A DNA stretch of 64,000 nt from CAWFMO01 sp963817065 (GTDB lineage: Bacteria > Actinomycetota > Thermoleophilia > Solirubrobacterales > 70-9), in the NCBI GenBank assembly GCA_963817065.1, contig CAWFMO010000001.1, positions 1,550,001-1,614,000 on the forward strand. The letters are read 5' to 3'. A model generated the notes under the pieces. That model saw only the letters and a list, made by a program, of their open reading frames with translations. It ran no database searches and had not been told where the DNA came from. Positions 16,943 through 25,902 of the stretch are shown here, in pieces. Both the position numbers and the translations under genes were made by a program. The stretch's first letter is position 1, and each line of letters opens with the position of its first letter.

Positions 16943-18222
16943 CGAGGCGGCTCGGTGCGCTGGAGCAGATAGCGCAGCAGGTGCAGGGCGACGGTCGATG
17001 CGCGGTCGCGGATCTGGGCGCGGTCGCCGGGCAGGACGGGATCGCGGAGCAGCTTCTCGCCGTTCGAGCGCTTGACGCAGAAGCAGACGTAGCCGACCGG
17101 CTTTTCCTCGGTGCCGCCGTCGGGGCCGGCGATCCCGGTCACCGAGCAGGCGACCTCGGCGTCGAAGCGATCTAGCGCGCCGTCGGCCATCGCCTCAGCG
17201 ACCTCGGGCGAGACGGCGCCGTGCTCGGTGATCAGCTTCTCGGGGACGCCGAGCAGATCGACCTTGGCCTCGTTCGAGTAGGCGACGACGCCGCCGTGGA
17301 AGTAGCCCGAGGCGCGCGGGCGGTCGGTCAGCCGCGTGGCGAGCAGGCCCGCGGTGCACGACTCCGCGACCGCGAGCGCCTGGCTGCCGAGCAGGTCGAA
17401 GAGCACGTCCTCGATCGACTGTCCGGTCTCGCTCCAGATGAAGCGGCCGTGGCGCTCGCGCAGCCCCTCGCGCAGCTTCTCCGCCTGCGCCTCGGCGCCG
17501 GGGCGGTGGCGGACGTCGACGTGGAGCTCGGCCCGCCGCAGGCAGGTCGTGATCTCGAGATCCGCGAGCTCGGTGTCGGCCTCCATGTCGCGCAGGCTCT
17601 GGGCGATCTCCGACTCCGGCAGCCCGAAGAGGCGGACGGAGAACGAAGAGAAGGGCTCGGCGCGCTCGAGCACGGCCCCCACCTCCTCGCTCGCGATCGC
17701 CGTGTCCCACATCGCCTGGAGCTCGCGCGGCGGCCCCGGGAGCACGATCACCGTCTGCTCGCCGGCGGGGACGATCAGGCCGGGCGCGGTGCCCGCGGGA
17801 TCGATCGCCCGCGCGCCCTCGGGGATCATCGCCTGCTTGCGGTTGGCGTCGCGGAGCGCCTCGACGTCGAACTTCATCCGCTTCGCGAACACGCGCAGGA
17901 TCTCCATGATCTTCTCCTCCATCTCCTCGTCGAGGAGCAACTCGCGCCCGGCGAAGCGGGCGACGACCTCGGCGGTCAGGTCGTCGGCGGTCGGGCCGAG
18001 CCCGCCGCTGGTCACGATCAGGTCGGCCCCGAGGTCGCGGAGGAAGTTGAGCGCGGCATCCATGTCCTCGCGCCGGTCGGCGACGACCTGGATGCTCGCG
18101 ACCTCGACCCCGAGCTCGGCGAGGCGCTCGGAGATCCAGGGCCCGTTGCGATCGACGATCGTCGCGCTCAGGACCTCGGTCCCGGTGACCACTATCCCGG
18201 CGCGGACGCTCATCCCCGCCAT
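16939..18222 (-). CDS. cinA: CinA-family protein (nicotinamide-nucleotide amidohydrolase / MoCF domain)
   Basis: 427 residues, full two-domain CinA. The N-terminal MoCF-like domain has GIVVTGTEVLSATIVDRNGPW and TSGGLGPTADDLT; the C-terminal amidohydrolase domain (from about 265) has AESCTAGLLATRL with the catalytic Ser and VAYSNEAKVDLLG. The family deamidates NMN in pyridine nucleotide recycling; a competence role is historical. A second Met three codons in is an alternative start. A GGAGG lies just upstream. Near recA/thpR, as often seen. Confidence 0.93.
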   Translation of the reverse strand: MAGMSVRAGIVVTGTEVLSATIVDRNGPWISERLAELGVEVASIQVVADRREDMDAALNFLRDLGADLIVTSGGLGPTADDLTAEVVARFAGRELLLDEEMEEKIMEILRVFAKRMKFDVEALRDANRKQAMIPEGARAIDPAGTAPGLIVPAGEQTVIVLPGPPRELQAMWDTAIASEEVGAVLERAEPFSSFSVRLFGLPESEIAQSLRDMEADTELADLEITTCLRRAELHVDVRHRPGAEAQAEKLREGLRERHGRFIWSETGQSIEDVLFDLLGSQALAVAESCTAGLLATRLTDRPRASGYFHGGVVAYSNEAKVDLLGVPEKLITEHGAVSPEVAEAMADGALDRFDAEVACSVTGIAGPDGGTEEKPVGYVCFCVKRSNGEKLLRDPVLPGDRAQIRDRASTVALHLLRYLLQRTEPPR

Positions 18223-18247
18223 TCTCCCGCCTCCGCCCGTCGATGCG

Positions 18248-18253
18248 TATGCT
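18248..18253 (+). promoter_or_regulatory. -10-like TATGCT before the glutaredoxin-like gene
   Basis: TATGCT ends 7 nt upstream of ATG 18261, favouring it over the ATG codons at 18243 and 18249. Confidence 0.5.
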
Positions 18254-18260
18254 CGCCCGG

Positions 18261-18536
18261 ATGAAGCTCTACGTCTGTTACACGACCCGTGAGCTGCACC
18301 TGAGGCCCGGCGGGCACCCGTGCAGGCTCGCCTACGACGCGCTGCGCGACGCCGGGCACGACCCCGAGATCGTCAAGACCTACGGCTGGGGCCCGCTCCC
18401 CGACATCACCGGGGGCCGCAAGGAAGTCAAGCGGCTGACGGGGCAGTCCTGGGTGCCGGCGCTGACGCTCGACGACGGCGAGACGATCCACGATTCGAAG
18501 CGGATCATCGCCTGGGCCGAGGCGAACCCGGCCTGA
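18261..18536 (+). CDS. Glutaredoxin-like / GST N-terminal-like protein
   Basis: 91 residues starting MKLYVCYTTRELHLRPGG. The thioredoxin-fold pattern is visible: beta strand, helix after HPCRLAYDALRDAGHD, cis-Pro segment in GQSWVPALTLDDGETIHDS, and a final helix RIIAWAEANPA. A single Cys (HPC) sits at the helix start, as in monothiol glutaredoxins or GST-like proteins. An ATG 18 nt upstream is in frame, but the TATGCT box supports this start. It is divergent from cinA. Confidence 0.8.
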   Translation: MKLYVCYTTRELHLRPGGHPCRLAYDALRDAGHDPEIVKTYGWGPLPDITGGRKEVKRLTGQSWVPALTLDDGETIHDSKRIIAWAEANPA

Positions 18537-18552
18537 GCACCCGCGCCTCCGG

Positions 18553-18977
18553 CTAGTCGCCGGTTTCGGCGTCGAAGAGGAGCACCGGTTCGAGCCCGTC
18601 CTGGCGGTACCAGTCGTCGGTCGGCTCGGTGGAGATCGAGTATTCGCCGGCCTCGGGGATCTCGAGCGCGCCGAAGTCCGAGCGCCGGGGGCCGTCTGGA
18701 ATCTGTGAAACCGTCGAGCCGGAAGGGCGCTCGACCGCAACCTCGGTCCCGCCCGGTCCCTCGACCCGGAGCTCGATCTCCGGCTTCTTCCAGAACCACT
18801 CGTCGCGGCCGCGCAGCTCGATCGGCTGCTGGCTGTAGGTCACGCGCACCTTGCCGGCCGGCAGGTCGAGCTTCTTCTCGCCCGGCACCCGACCTCGCCG
18901 AGCGTCCCCGCGGAGTTCAGGGCCCCCGCGCCGCTCGCCTCGTCCGCGGCCTGCTTGATCTTTGAGAACAGACCCAC
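18553..18977 (-). CDS. Conserved hypothetical protein, frameshifted
   Basis: Two overlapping frames make one protein: the first reads GLFSKIKQAADEASGAGAL after a GTG start, the second GEKKLDLPAGKVRVTYSQQ to LLFDAETGD. A one-base loss near 18888-18893 joins them, giving about 140 residues. The N-terminal helix is followed by a beta-rich domain (VRVTYSQQPIEL, YSISTEPTDDW). No signal peptide and no family that I recognise. It starts 8 nt after the ftsK stop and is probably in that operon. Confidence 0.6.
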
Positions 18978-18984
18978 GTCGGGA

Positions 18985-21477
18985 CTAGTCCTGCGCGGCG
19001 ACCGGCTCGGCGTCCTCGGCCGCGTCGCGGCCACCGAGGATCCTCGGCAGGTCGGCCGCGGTGACGAGCACCTGGCGCGGCTTCGAGCCCTCGTAGCCGG
19101 AGATGATCCCCCGGCGCTCCAAGATGTCGATCAGACGGCCGGCGCGCGTGTATCCGACCCGGAAGCGGCGCTGGATCATCGAGACCGAGGCCGATTCGCT
19201 CTCGACCACGAGCGCCGCCGCGTCGGCGAGCAGGTCGTCGGAGTCGGGTGAGACCTCGTCGTCGGAGGCGGCCTCGGGGGCGGGCTCGGTGGTCTTGAGC
19301 AGCTCGGCGACGAAGTCGGGCTCGCCCTGGGCGGCCCAGTAGTCGGTGATCTTGGCGATCTCGTCCTCGTCGATGAACGCGCCCTGGATCCGCTGGAGCT
19401 TGCCGCTGCCCGCGGGCCGGAAGAGCATGTCGCCCTGGCCGAGCAGCGCCTCGGCGCCGCCCTGGTCGAGGATCACCCGCGAGTCGACCTGCGAGGAGAC
19501 GGCGAACGCGATCCGGGCCGGGATGTTGACCTTGATCGTCCCGGTGATGATGTCGGTCGAGGGGCGCTGGGTCGCGAGCAGCAGGTGGATGCCGACGGCG
19601 CGCGACTTCTGCGCGAGGCGGATGATCGCGTCCTCGACCTCGGCCGGGGAGACCATCATCAGGTCGGCGAGCTCGTCGATCACGCAGAGGATGTGGGGCA
19701 GCGGCGGCTCGCCGGCGCGCTTGCGGACCCGGTTCAGCTCCTCGAGGTTGCGCGCCCGGGCCTCGCTCATCACGCCGTAGCGGCTCTCCATCTCGACGAT
19801 CAGGTTCTGGAGGACGTTGGCGGCGACGCGCGGCGAGGTGACGACCGGCGTCAGCAGGTGCGGGACCGACTCGTAGTGGTTGAGCTCGACCCGCTTCGGG
19901 TCGACGAGCACGAGCCGCAGCTCGTTCGGCGAGGAGTGGAGCAGCATCGAGCTCAGGATCGCGTTGACCGAGCCCGACTTGCCCGAGCCGGTCGTGCCCG
20001 CGACGAGCACGTGGGGCATCTTCTGGAGGTCGGTCCAGATCGCCTTGCCGGCGATGTCCTTGCCGAGCCAGGCGACGAGCGGCGAGGAGCCCTCGGGCCG
20101 GCCGCCGTAGATGTCGCCGAGCCGCACGAGGCGGCGCTTCTTGTTCGGGACCTCGACCCCGACCGCCTGCTTGCCGGGGATCGGCGCGAGGATGCGGATG
20201 TCGGTCGAGGCGAGCGCGTAGGCGAGGTCGTCGGAGAGCTGGGTGATCTTCGAGACCTTGGTCCCGGGCGCGAGGCGGAGCTCGTAGCGGCTCACGTGCG
20301 GGCCGCTGACGATGCCGACGATCTTCGCCTCGACCCCGAAGTGCCCGAGCGTCTCGAGCAGCGTCCGCCCGACCGCCTCGAGGTCCTTGGTCTCGGGGCC
20401 GCGGTCGGAGCCGGTGCCCTTGGTCAGCAGCGCGGCGGTCGGCAGCGAGTAGTCGATCTCGTTCGAGACCGTGACCCCGTCGCCGCGCTTCTCCCCCATC
20501 GGCGTCAGGTCGACGACGGCGGCCTCCTCGGCCGTGTCGGGCGCGTCGGGGTCGGGTTCGTCCTCGACGTCGCCGCGCTGGTCGGCGATCTTGATCGCCT
20601 CGTCGAAGTTGGCCGAATCCTCCTCGTCGTCGGGCTCCTCGGGCTCGGGCGGGAGGACCGAGAGCGGGACCGCGGGCTCCGCGACCTCCTCTTCTTCGGC
20701 GGTGTCGGGCTCCTCCTCCTGATCCTCGATCACGACCGGCTCGGGCGCGCCGAAGAGCCGCTCGGTCTCGGCGGGCTCGGTCTCGACCAGGTCGGGGTCG
20801 TCGACTGGCGGCTGGCGGATGGCGGTCGCGAAGTCGAGCATGCCGCGGGTCGCGTGCGAGGCGCCGCTGCGGACCCCGCGGCCAAAGAAGCCGAGCATCG
20901 AGGAGACCGAGCGGCCGCTGAGCAGCAGGGCGCCGGCGAGGACGAAGCAGATCGCGATGATGTGGGCGCCGATCCGGTCGAGCGCCGAGCTCGAGGCCCA
21001 GTAGAGAGCCTCACCGATCCCGCCGCCGTGCGATTTGATGAACGACTCTTCGAAGAACCCTTCGCGGGCGCCTGCGGCGCCGATCCCCGCGGTCTGGGCG
21101 GCGAGCGCGAGCAGGACGCCCGCGCAGAGCACCCCGACACCGGCGCCGATCCAGCGGCGCTCGGGGATCATCGGCTTGAGCACGAGCGCGAGCCCGAGCG
21201 CGGCGAGCGCCGGCGGCACGAGCACGGCGCCGGCCCCGACCGAGTAGTCGAGCGCGAACTCGGACGCCGAGCCGACCTTGCCGCCGTTCCAGCCCAGGAA
21301 GACCACGTAGCCGAGATAGACGGCGAGCGCGATCAGCCCGAGGCCGACGAGGTCGAGGCGGCGCTGGCGCGCCTCCTCGGCGCGGGCGCGCTTCGACTTG
21401 GCCGGCACGCGGCCCTTCTTCGGCGCCCGGCGCGGTTTCTCGCTCGGGGATCCGGTCAGCAAGCGCTCTGCAAGCAT
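18985..21477 (-). CDS. ftsK: DNA translocase FtsK/SpoIIIE
   Basis: 830 residues from ATG 21477 (MLAERLLTGSPSEK), preceded by AAGAAGG; a TTG 48 nt earlier is also open. Pumps chromosome ends through the division septum. Four to five membrane segments (about residues 45-215), an acidic linker (about 215-330), then the motor: beta-type sequence LLETLGHFGVEAKIVG, Walker A AGTTGSGKSGSVNAIL, DPKRVELNHYESVPHLL, and Walker B-like LCVIDELADLMM. The C-terminal gamma winged helix (VSMIQRRFRVGYTRAGRL) reads KOPS sites. Length is normal. Confidence 0.95.
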   Translation of the reverse strand: MLAERLLTGSPSEKPRRAPKKGRVPAKSKRARAEEARQRRLDLVGLGLIALAVYLGYVVFLGWNGGKVGSASEFALDYSVGAGAVLVPPALAALGLALVLKPMIPERRWIGAGVGVLCAGVLLALAAQTAGIGAAGAREGFFEESFIKSHGGGIGEALYWASSSALDRIGAHIIAICFVLAGALLLSGRSVSSMLGFFGRGVRSGASHATRGMLDFATAIRQPPVDDPDLVETEPAETERLFGAPEPVVIEDQEEEPDTAEEEEVAEPAVPLSVLPPEPEEPDDEEDSANFDEAIKIADQRGDVEDEPDPDAPDTAEEAAVVDLTPMGEKRGDGVTVSNEIDYSLPTAALLTKGTGSDRGPETKDLEAVGRTLLETLGHFGVEAKIVGIVSGPHVSRYELRLAPGTKVSKITQLSDDLAYALASTDIRILAPIPGKQAVGVEVPNKKRRLVRLGDIYGGRPEGSSPLVAWLGKDIAGKAIWTDLQKMPHVLVAGTTGSGKSGSVNAILSSMLLHSSPNELRLVLVDPKRVELNHYESVPHLLTPVVTSPRVAANVLQNLIVEMESRYGVMSEARARNLEELNRVRKRAGEPPLPHILCVIDELADLMMVSPAEVEDAIIRLAQKSRAVGIHLLLATQRPSTDIITGTIKVNIPARIAFAVSSQVDSRVILDQGGAEALLGQGDMLFRPAGSGKLQRIQGAFIDEDEIAKITDYWAAQGEPDFVAELLKTTEPAPEAASDDEVSPDSDDLLADAAALVVESESASVSMIQRRFRVGYTRAGRLIDILERRGIISGYEGSKPRQVLVTAADLPRILGGRDAAEDAEPVAAQD

Positions 21478-21581
21478 CCGCCCAACCTTCTTCGCGGGCG
21501 CCCTCTCTCCTGCCTGGCCAGGCAAGAGATTCCCACGCTTAAGACTCCCTCAAGAACCGCCGAACCGCCCCCGCGCGGCTC

Positions 21582-21587
21582 TAATCT
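21582..21587 (+). promoter_or_regulatory. -10-like TAATCT before the response regulator; overlapping box for ftsK
   Basis: TAATCT ends 7 nt upstream of GTG 21595. On the other strand TAGATT (21583-21588) overlaps it and could be the -10 of ftsK with a leader of about 100 nt, so the two divergent promoters would compete. Confidence 0.45.
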
Positions 21588-21594
21588 AAAGATT

Positions 21595-22284
21595 GTGCTC
21601 GACCAGGCAACAGCCTCAGCGCGGGTGCTCGTCGTCGAAGACGACGAGGCGATCGCCGATGTCCTGCGCCGCTCGCTGCGCGCCGAGGGCCACGAGGTCC
21701 AGAGCGCGGGGGACGGGGTCGAGGCGCTGACCCAGGCCGAGCAGTTCGTCCCCGACCTCGTCGTTCTCGATCTCGGGCTGCCGCGCCTCGACGGAGCCGA
21801 GGTCTGCCGCCGGCTCCGCGCCGACAGCGACGTCCCGATCCTGATCCTCACCGCCCGCGCCGAGACCGAGGACCGCGTCGCCGGGCTCGACTCGGGCGCC
21901 GACGACTATCTGGTCAAGCCCTTCGAGCGCAGCGAGCTGCTCGCCCGGATCCGGGCGCTGCTGCGGCGGCGCCCGCCGCGGGGCTCGGCCTCGATCGTCG
22001 TCGGCGACCTCGCGCTCAACCCCGACAGCCACGAGGTCCGCCGCGGAGAGCGCGAGATCGAGCTGACCAAGCGCGAGTTCGAGCTGCTCGAGTACCTGGC
22101 GCGCAACCAGAAGATCGTCGTCTCGCGCGAGCGGCTGCTCGAGGAGGTCTGGGGCTACGACCCGACCGACGAGACCAACACGATCGACGTCTTCATCTCC
22201 AACCTGCGGCGCAAGCTCGAGGACGGCGGCGAGCCGCGGCTGCTGCACACCAAGCGCGGCGCCGGCTACGTCCTCAAGGGCTAG
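21595..22284 (+). CDS. OmpR/PhoB-family response regulator
   Basis: 229 residues from GTG. Receiver domain: VLVVEDDEAIADVL (acidic pair), phospho-acceptor Asp in VVLDLGLPRLDG, conserved Thr in ILTARAE and Lys in DDYLVKPF. The C-terminal winged-helix domain has ELTKREFELLEYLARNQ and TIDVFISNLRRKL, and the message ends RGAGYVLKG. It closely resembles MprA/PhoB-type regulators. The next codon after its stop is the ATG of the kinase gene, so the pair is one operon. It is divergent from ftsK. The input signal cannot be read. Confidence 0.92.
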   Translation: MLDQATASARVLVVEDDEAIADVLRRSLRAEGHEVQSAGDGVEALTQAEQFVPDLVVLDLGLPRLDGAEVCRRLRADSDVPILILTARAETEDRVAGLDSGADDYLVKPFERSELLARIRALLRRRPPRGSASIVVGDLALNPDSHEVRRGEREIELTKREFELLEYLARNQKIVVSRERLLEEVWGYDPTDETNTIDVFISNLRRKLEDGGEPRLLHTKRGAGYVLKG

Positions 22285-23711
22285 ATGAACGCGCTGACGT
22301 CGCGCTTCAATCGCCTCCCGGTCCGCTGGCGGCTCGCCGGGGCCTCGGCGGCGCTGACCTTCCTGATCCTGGTCACGTTCGCGCTCGTCGTCGGGCGGCT
22401 GGCGACCGACCGCATCCGCGGCGACTTCAACGACGAGCTGCGCGAGCGCGGCCAAGACGCTCTCCGAGGAGACCGCCGTCGGCTTCGCCGACGGCCGCAC
22501 CGGTCGTCAACACGAGCATGTCGGCGCCCGACTTCGCGCGCGCCAACGACGCCGTGATCCGGATCGTCGACCGGGTTCGGCAACCCGATCACCGCGCACC
22601 GCCCGGCGCCCCCGACCTCGGGCCGCCGAGCGGCGACCTGAAGGAGGTCGGCGAGCTCCACGTCGCCGCCGCCGCGGTCTCGACCAGCGGGCCGAGCCGG
22701 CCGTCTTCGTCCAGTACGCGCGCAACTCCAACGACGTCGACGCGACCGTCAACCGTCTCTGGCTCTTCCTGCTCGCCGGCGTCTTCGGCGGCACGCTGCT
22801 CGCGACGCTCGCCGGGCTCTGGCTCGCCGACCGCGCGATGCGCCCAATCGCCGCGCTGACCGCGACGGCGCGCGAGATCGCGAGGACGCGCGACGCATCG
22901 AAGAAGATCCCCGAGCCCGAGGCCGACGACGAGGTCGCCGAGCTCGCGAAGACGCTGGCCGAGATGCTCCGCTCGCTCGACGAAGCGCACGGCGAGCGCG
23001 AGCAGGCGCTCCAGCGCCAGCGCGAGTTCGTCGCCGACGCCTCGCACGAGCTGCGCACGCCGCTGACCAGCGTGCTCGCCAACCTCGAGCTGCTCGCCGA
23101 GGCGCTCGACGAGGACTCCGAGCCGGCGGAGATGGTCTCCTCGGCGCTCGGCTCCTCGCGGCGGATGCGGCGCCTGGTCGCCGACCTGCTGCTGCTTGCG
23201 CGCGCCGACGCCGGGCGGGTCTCGGCGCGCCGCGACTGCGACCTGGCCGAGATCGCCGCCGCGGCGGCATCCGAGGTGCGCCCGGTGGCCGACGGCCACG
23301 AGCTGCGGCTGCGGCTGCCGGCCGAGCTCCCGCTCGAGGGCAGCCCCGACGAGCTCCACCGCCTGGTCCTCAACCTGCTCGACAACGCGATCCGCCACAC
23401 CCCCGGCGATACGACGATCGAGGTCTCCGGGCCGGGTTCGCGACGGCGAGGTCGTGCTCACGGTCAGCGACGACGGGCCCGGGCTCCCCGAGGGCTCCGA
23501 GGAGACGGTCTTCGAGCGCTTCGCGCGCGGCGTCGGCCCCGCCGACACCGCCGGCGACGGCGGCAGCGGGCTCGGCCTCGCGATCGTCAGTGCGGTAGCC
23601 GAGTCGCACGGCGGCTCGGTCGTGGCCGAGAAATCCTCGAGCGGCGGCGCGCGCTTCGTCGTCAGGCTGCCGCTCGCATCGAGCGCCGCGCGCCGGGCCG
23701 CGGTCGTTTAG
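22285..23711 (+). pseudogene. Two-component sensor histidine kinase with multiple frameshifts
   Basis: Partner of the response regulator. Pieces in different frames give: N-terminal membrane helix (ALTFLILVTFALVVGRLA), a short extracytoplasmic region (VIRIVD, LKEVGELHVAAAAVS), second helix (LWLFLLAGVFGGTLLATLAG), HAMP, H-box FVADASHELRTPLTSV, N-box NLLDNAIRHTPGD, G1 DDGPGLPEG and G2 GSGLGLAIVSAVAESHGG. At least five single-base shifts are needed (near 22450, 22502, 22577, 22690 and 23434). Everything required for a working MprB-like kinase is present apart from the shifts, so sequence error is as likely as decay. A strong terminator follows. Confidence 0.8.
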
Positions 23712-23830
23712 AGCGGCTTAACCAACGCCGATAACTTTGGTCTCAGGACGAGACACGCGCCCGCCGGCAACGTCCCCCAGTACCCCCGGCGGGTCGCCTC
23801 CGGTCCGCCCAGGCCGGAGAGGAAGTACCG

Positions 23831-23871
23831 CCCCGGGGTCGCCCTCCCTCGACCCCGGGGCAAATCTTTTT
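23831..23871 (+). terminator. Rho-independent terminator of the two-component operon
   Basis: Perfect 11-bp stem (23831-23841 with 23850-23860), 8-nt loop CCCTCCCT, followed by CAAATCTTTTT. It lies 120 nt after the kinase stop and touches the stop codon of the convergent gene at 23871. The rest of the gap 23712-23830 shows nothing I can name. Confidence 0.85.
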
Positions 23872-24164
23872 CAGCCCCCCTCGGCGTCTCGCTCGACCTT
23901 GACCTCGCCGGCGTCGACCGAGGCGCGGGTACCGGGAGTTTCGCCGCTGTCCATCGCCCCGAGAACCTCGGCGGCGGCCTTCATCTTCTCCTCGCTCTCG
24001 AAGAGACCGACGAAAACGGCCGTCGACTGGTCCTCGTCATAGATCAGCTTCAAGCCGACCGAATCGACGCCCGGCGGCGGCCCGTCATCGGAATTGATCC
24101 GCTCCGCGATCTCGGCGATCCGATCGGCGCTGACATCGGTGAATCGAACGACGCGCGCGTACAT
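23871..24164 (-). CDS. Small conserved hypothetical protein, ABM/ferredoxin-like fold
   Basis: 97 residues: MYARVVRFTDVSADRIAEIA, then VGLKLIYDEDQSTAVFVGLF and a helix SEEKMKAAAEVLGAM. The beta-alpha-beta-beta pattern with an FxxEEKMxAA helix is typical of dimeric alpha-beta barrel proteins (antibiotic biosynthesis monooxygenase-like), many without known substrate. GAGGAGG is close to the ATG and TAGGAT (24192-24197) lies about 27 nt upstream, so this gene has a leader and its own promoter. Confidence 0.7.
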   Translation of the reverse strand: MYARVVRFTDVSADRIAEIAERINSDDGPPPGVDSVGLKLIYDEDQSTAVFVGLFESEEKMKAAAEVLGAMDSGETPGTRASVDAGEVKVERDAEGG

Positions 24165-24191
24165 ATGGCTCCTCCTCAGTAGTGGAGGGCG

Positions 24192-24197
24192 ATCCTA
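24192..24197 (-). promoter_or_regulatory. -10-like TAGGAT before the small ABM-like gene
   Basis: TAGGAT 27 nt upstream of ATG 24164, followed by GAGGAGG: a leadered message, unlike most others here. Confidence 0.4.
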
Positions 24198-24235
24198 TCG
24201 GCGGTCCCTGCCGGGGCCGCCGGGGCCGGCAGTGC

Positions 24236-25897
24236 TCAGACCTCGACGACGACCGGCAGGATCAGCGGCCGGCGCTTGAGCTTCTTGTAGACGAACTCGG
24301 CGATGTCGTCGTGGAGGTCCTCCTGGATCAGCGAGACGTCGCGGACGCCGTCGTCGGCGGCCTCCTCGAGCGTGTCCGCGACGACGTCTCGGAGCTCGTC
24401 GGCGATCCCCTCCTCGGACTCGAGGAAGGGCACGCCGCGGAAGATGACCTCGGACTCGGTGACCTGAGAGCCGTCGTCGGCCGAGATCGTCGCGACGACG
24501 ATGAAGACGCCGTCGCCGGAGAGCGTCCGGCGGTCGCGCAGCGCGACGTCGTCGGGGTCGCCGATGTCGACGCCGTCGACGAAGATCATCCCCGAGTGCA
24601 GGTCGTCGCCGAACGAGGCGCCGCGCTCGTCGATCTCGAGCGCGAGGCCGTTCTTGCCCCGGAAGATGTCGTCCGGCTCGACCCCGACCGACTCGGCGAG
24701 CTCGCCGTGCAGCCGCATCCGCTTGTGGTCGCCGTGGAAGGGCATCACGAACCGCGGCTTGGTCAGGTTGAGCATCAGCTTCAGCTCCTCGCGGTAACCG
24801 TGGCCCGAGGCGTGGATCGGCGCGTCGTCGGCCGTCACGACCGAGGCGCCGATCTCGAAGATCCGGTCGATCGTCTCGTTGACCGAGCGCTCGTTTCCGG
24901 GGACCGGGGATGCCGAGAAGATCACCGTGTCGCCGGAGTGGAGCTTGACGTCGCGGTGGTCGTTCTGGGCCATCCGCCGCAGAGCCGACAGCGGCTCGCC
25001 CTGGCTGCCGGTCGAGATCACGACCACCTTCTCGTCGGGGAAGTCCTCGATCTCCTTCGGCTGGATGAAGAGGCCGTCGGGCGCGTTCGCGATCCCGAGG
25101 TTGGAGGCGATGTTGAAGTTCTTGCGCATCGAGCGCCCGACCAGCGCGACCCTGCGATCGAGCGCACCGGCGGCGTCGATCGCCTGCTGGACGCGATGGA
25201 CGTTGGAGGCGAACGAGGTGACGACGATCCTCCCCTTGCAGCGCGAGAACGTCTCGAGCAGCGCCGGGCCGACCGAGGACTCCGAGGGAGCGACCCCGGG
25301 GCGGTCGGCGTTGGTCGAGTCGCCGCAGAGGCAGAGAACGCCGTCGCGCCCGAGCTCGGCGAGCCGCGATACGTCGGCGGGGTTGCCGTCGACCGGGGTC
25401 TGGTCGAACTTGTAGTCGCCGGTGACGAGGATCGTCCCCGGCTCCGTGGTGATCGCGACCGCGCACGCGTCGGGGATCGAGTGCGACATGTGGACCATCT
25501 CGAGCGAGAACGGCCCGTGCTCGACCACCTGGCCGGTCGGCAGCTCCTCGAGCGGCACGTCGCGCAGCTTGTGCTCGTCGAGCTTCGAGCGCACCATTCC
25601 GACGGTCAGCAGCCCGCCGTAGATCACCGGCGGTATGCCGATCTCGCGCAGGACGTAGGGCAGTGCGCCGACGTGGTCCTCGTGGCCGTGGGTGAGCACG
25701 ATCGCCTCGATGTCGTCGGCGCGCTCGCGAAGCGAGGAGAAGTCGGGCAGCACGAGGTCGATGCCGAGCATCTCTGCGGTCGGGAACATCAGCCCGGTGT
25801 CGATGATCACGAGCCGGCCGTCGTACTCGACCACGGTCATGTTCTTGCCTATCTCGCCGAGGCCCCCGAGGGGCAGGATGCGGAGCTTCTTCGCCAT
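24236..25897 (-). CDS. rnj: Ribonuclease J
   Basis: 553 residues. Metallo-beta-lactamase/beta-CASP RNase with 5'-3' exonuclease and endonuclease activity in mRNA decay and rRNA maturation. Motif 2 is LTHGHEDHVGALPY near residue 70; other metal ligands are in HMSHSIPD and TGDYKFD. The beta-CASP part has SFASNVHRVQQAID and motif SASGHGYREEL-like ASGHGYREELKLM. Length is normal. The gene begins 5 nt after the dapA stop, the dapA-rnj order common in actinobacteria, so both are transcribed together. Confidence 0.95.
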   Translation of the reverse strand: MAKKLRILPLGGLGEIGKNMTVVEYDGRLVIIDTGLMFPTAEMLGIDLVLPDFSSLRERADDIEAIVLTHGHEDHVGALPYVLREIGIPPVIYGGLLTVGMVRSKLDEHKLRDVPLEELPTGQVVEHGPFSLEMVHMSHSIPDACAVAITTEPGTILVTGDYKFDQTPVDGNPADVSRLAELGRDGVLCLCGDSTNADRPGVAPSESSVGPALLETFSRCKGRIVVTSFASNVHRVQQAIDAAGALDRRVALVGRSMRKNFNIASNLGIANAPDGLFIQPKEIEDFPDEKVVVISTGSQGEPLSALRRMAQNDHRDVKLHSGDTVIFSASPVPGNERSVNETIDRIFEIGASVVTADDAPIHASGHGYREELKLMLNLTKPRFVMPFHGDHKRMRLHGELAESVGVEPDDIFRGKNGLALEIDERGASFGDDLHSGMIFVDGVDIGDPDDVALRDRRTLSGDGVFIVVATISADDGSQVTESEVIFRGVPFLESEEGIADELRDVVADTLEEAADDGVRDVSLIQEDLHDDIAEFVYKKLKRRPLILPVVVEV

Positions 25898-25902
25898 CGT
25901 CG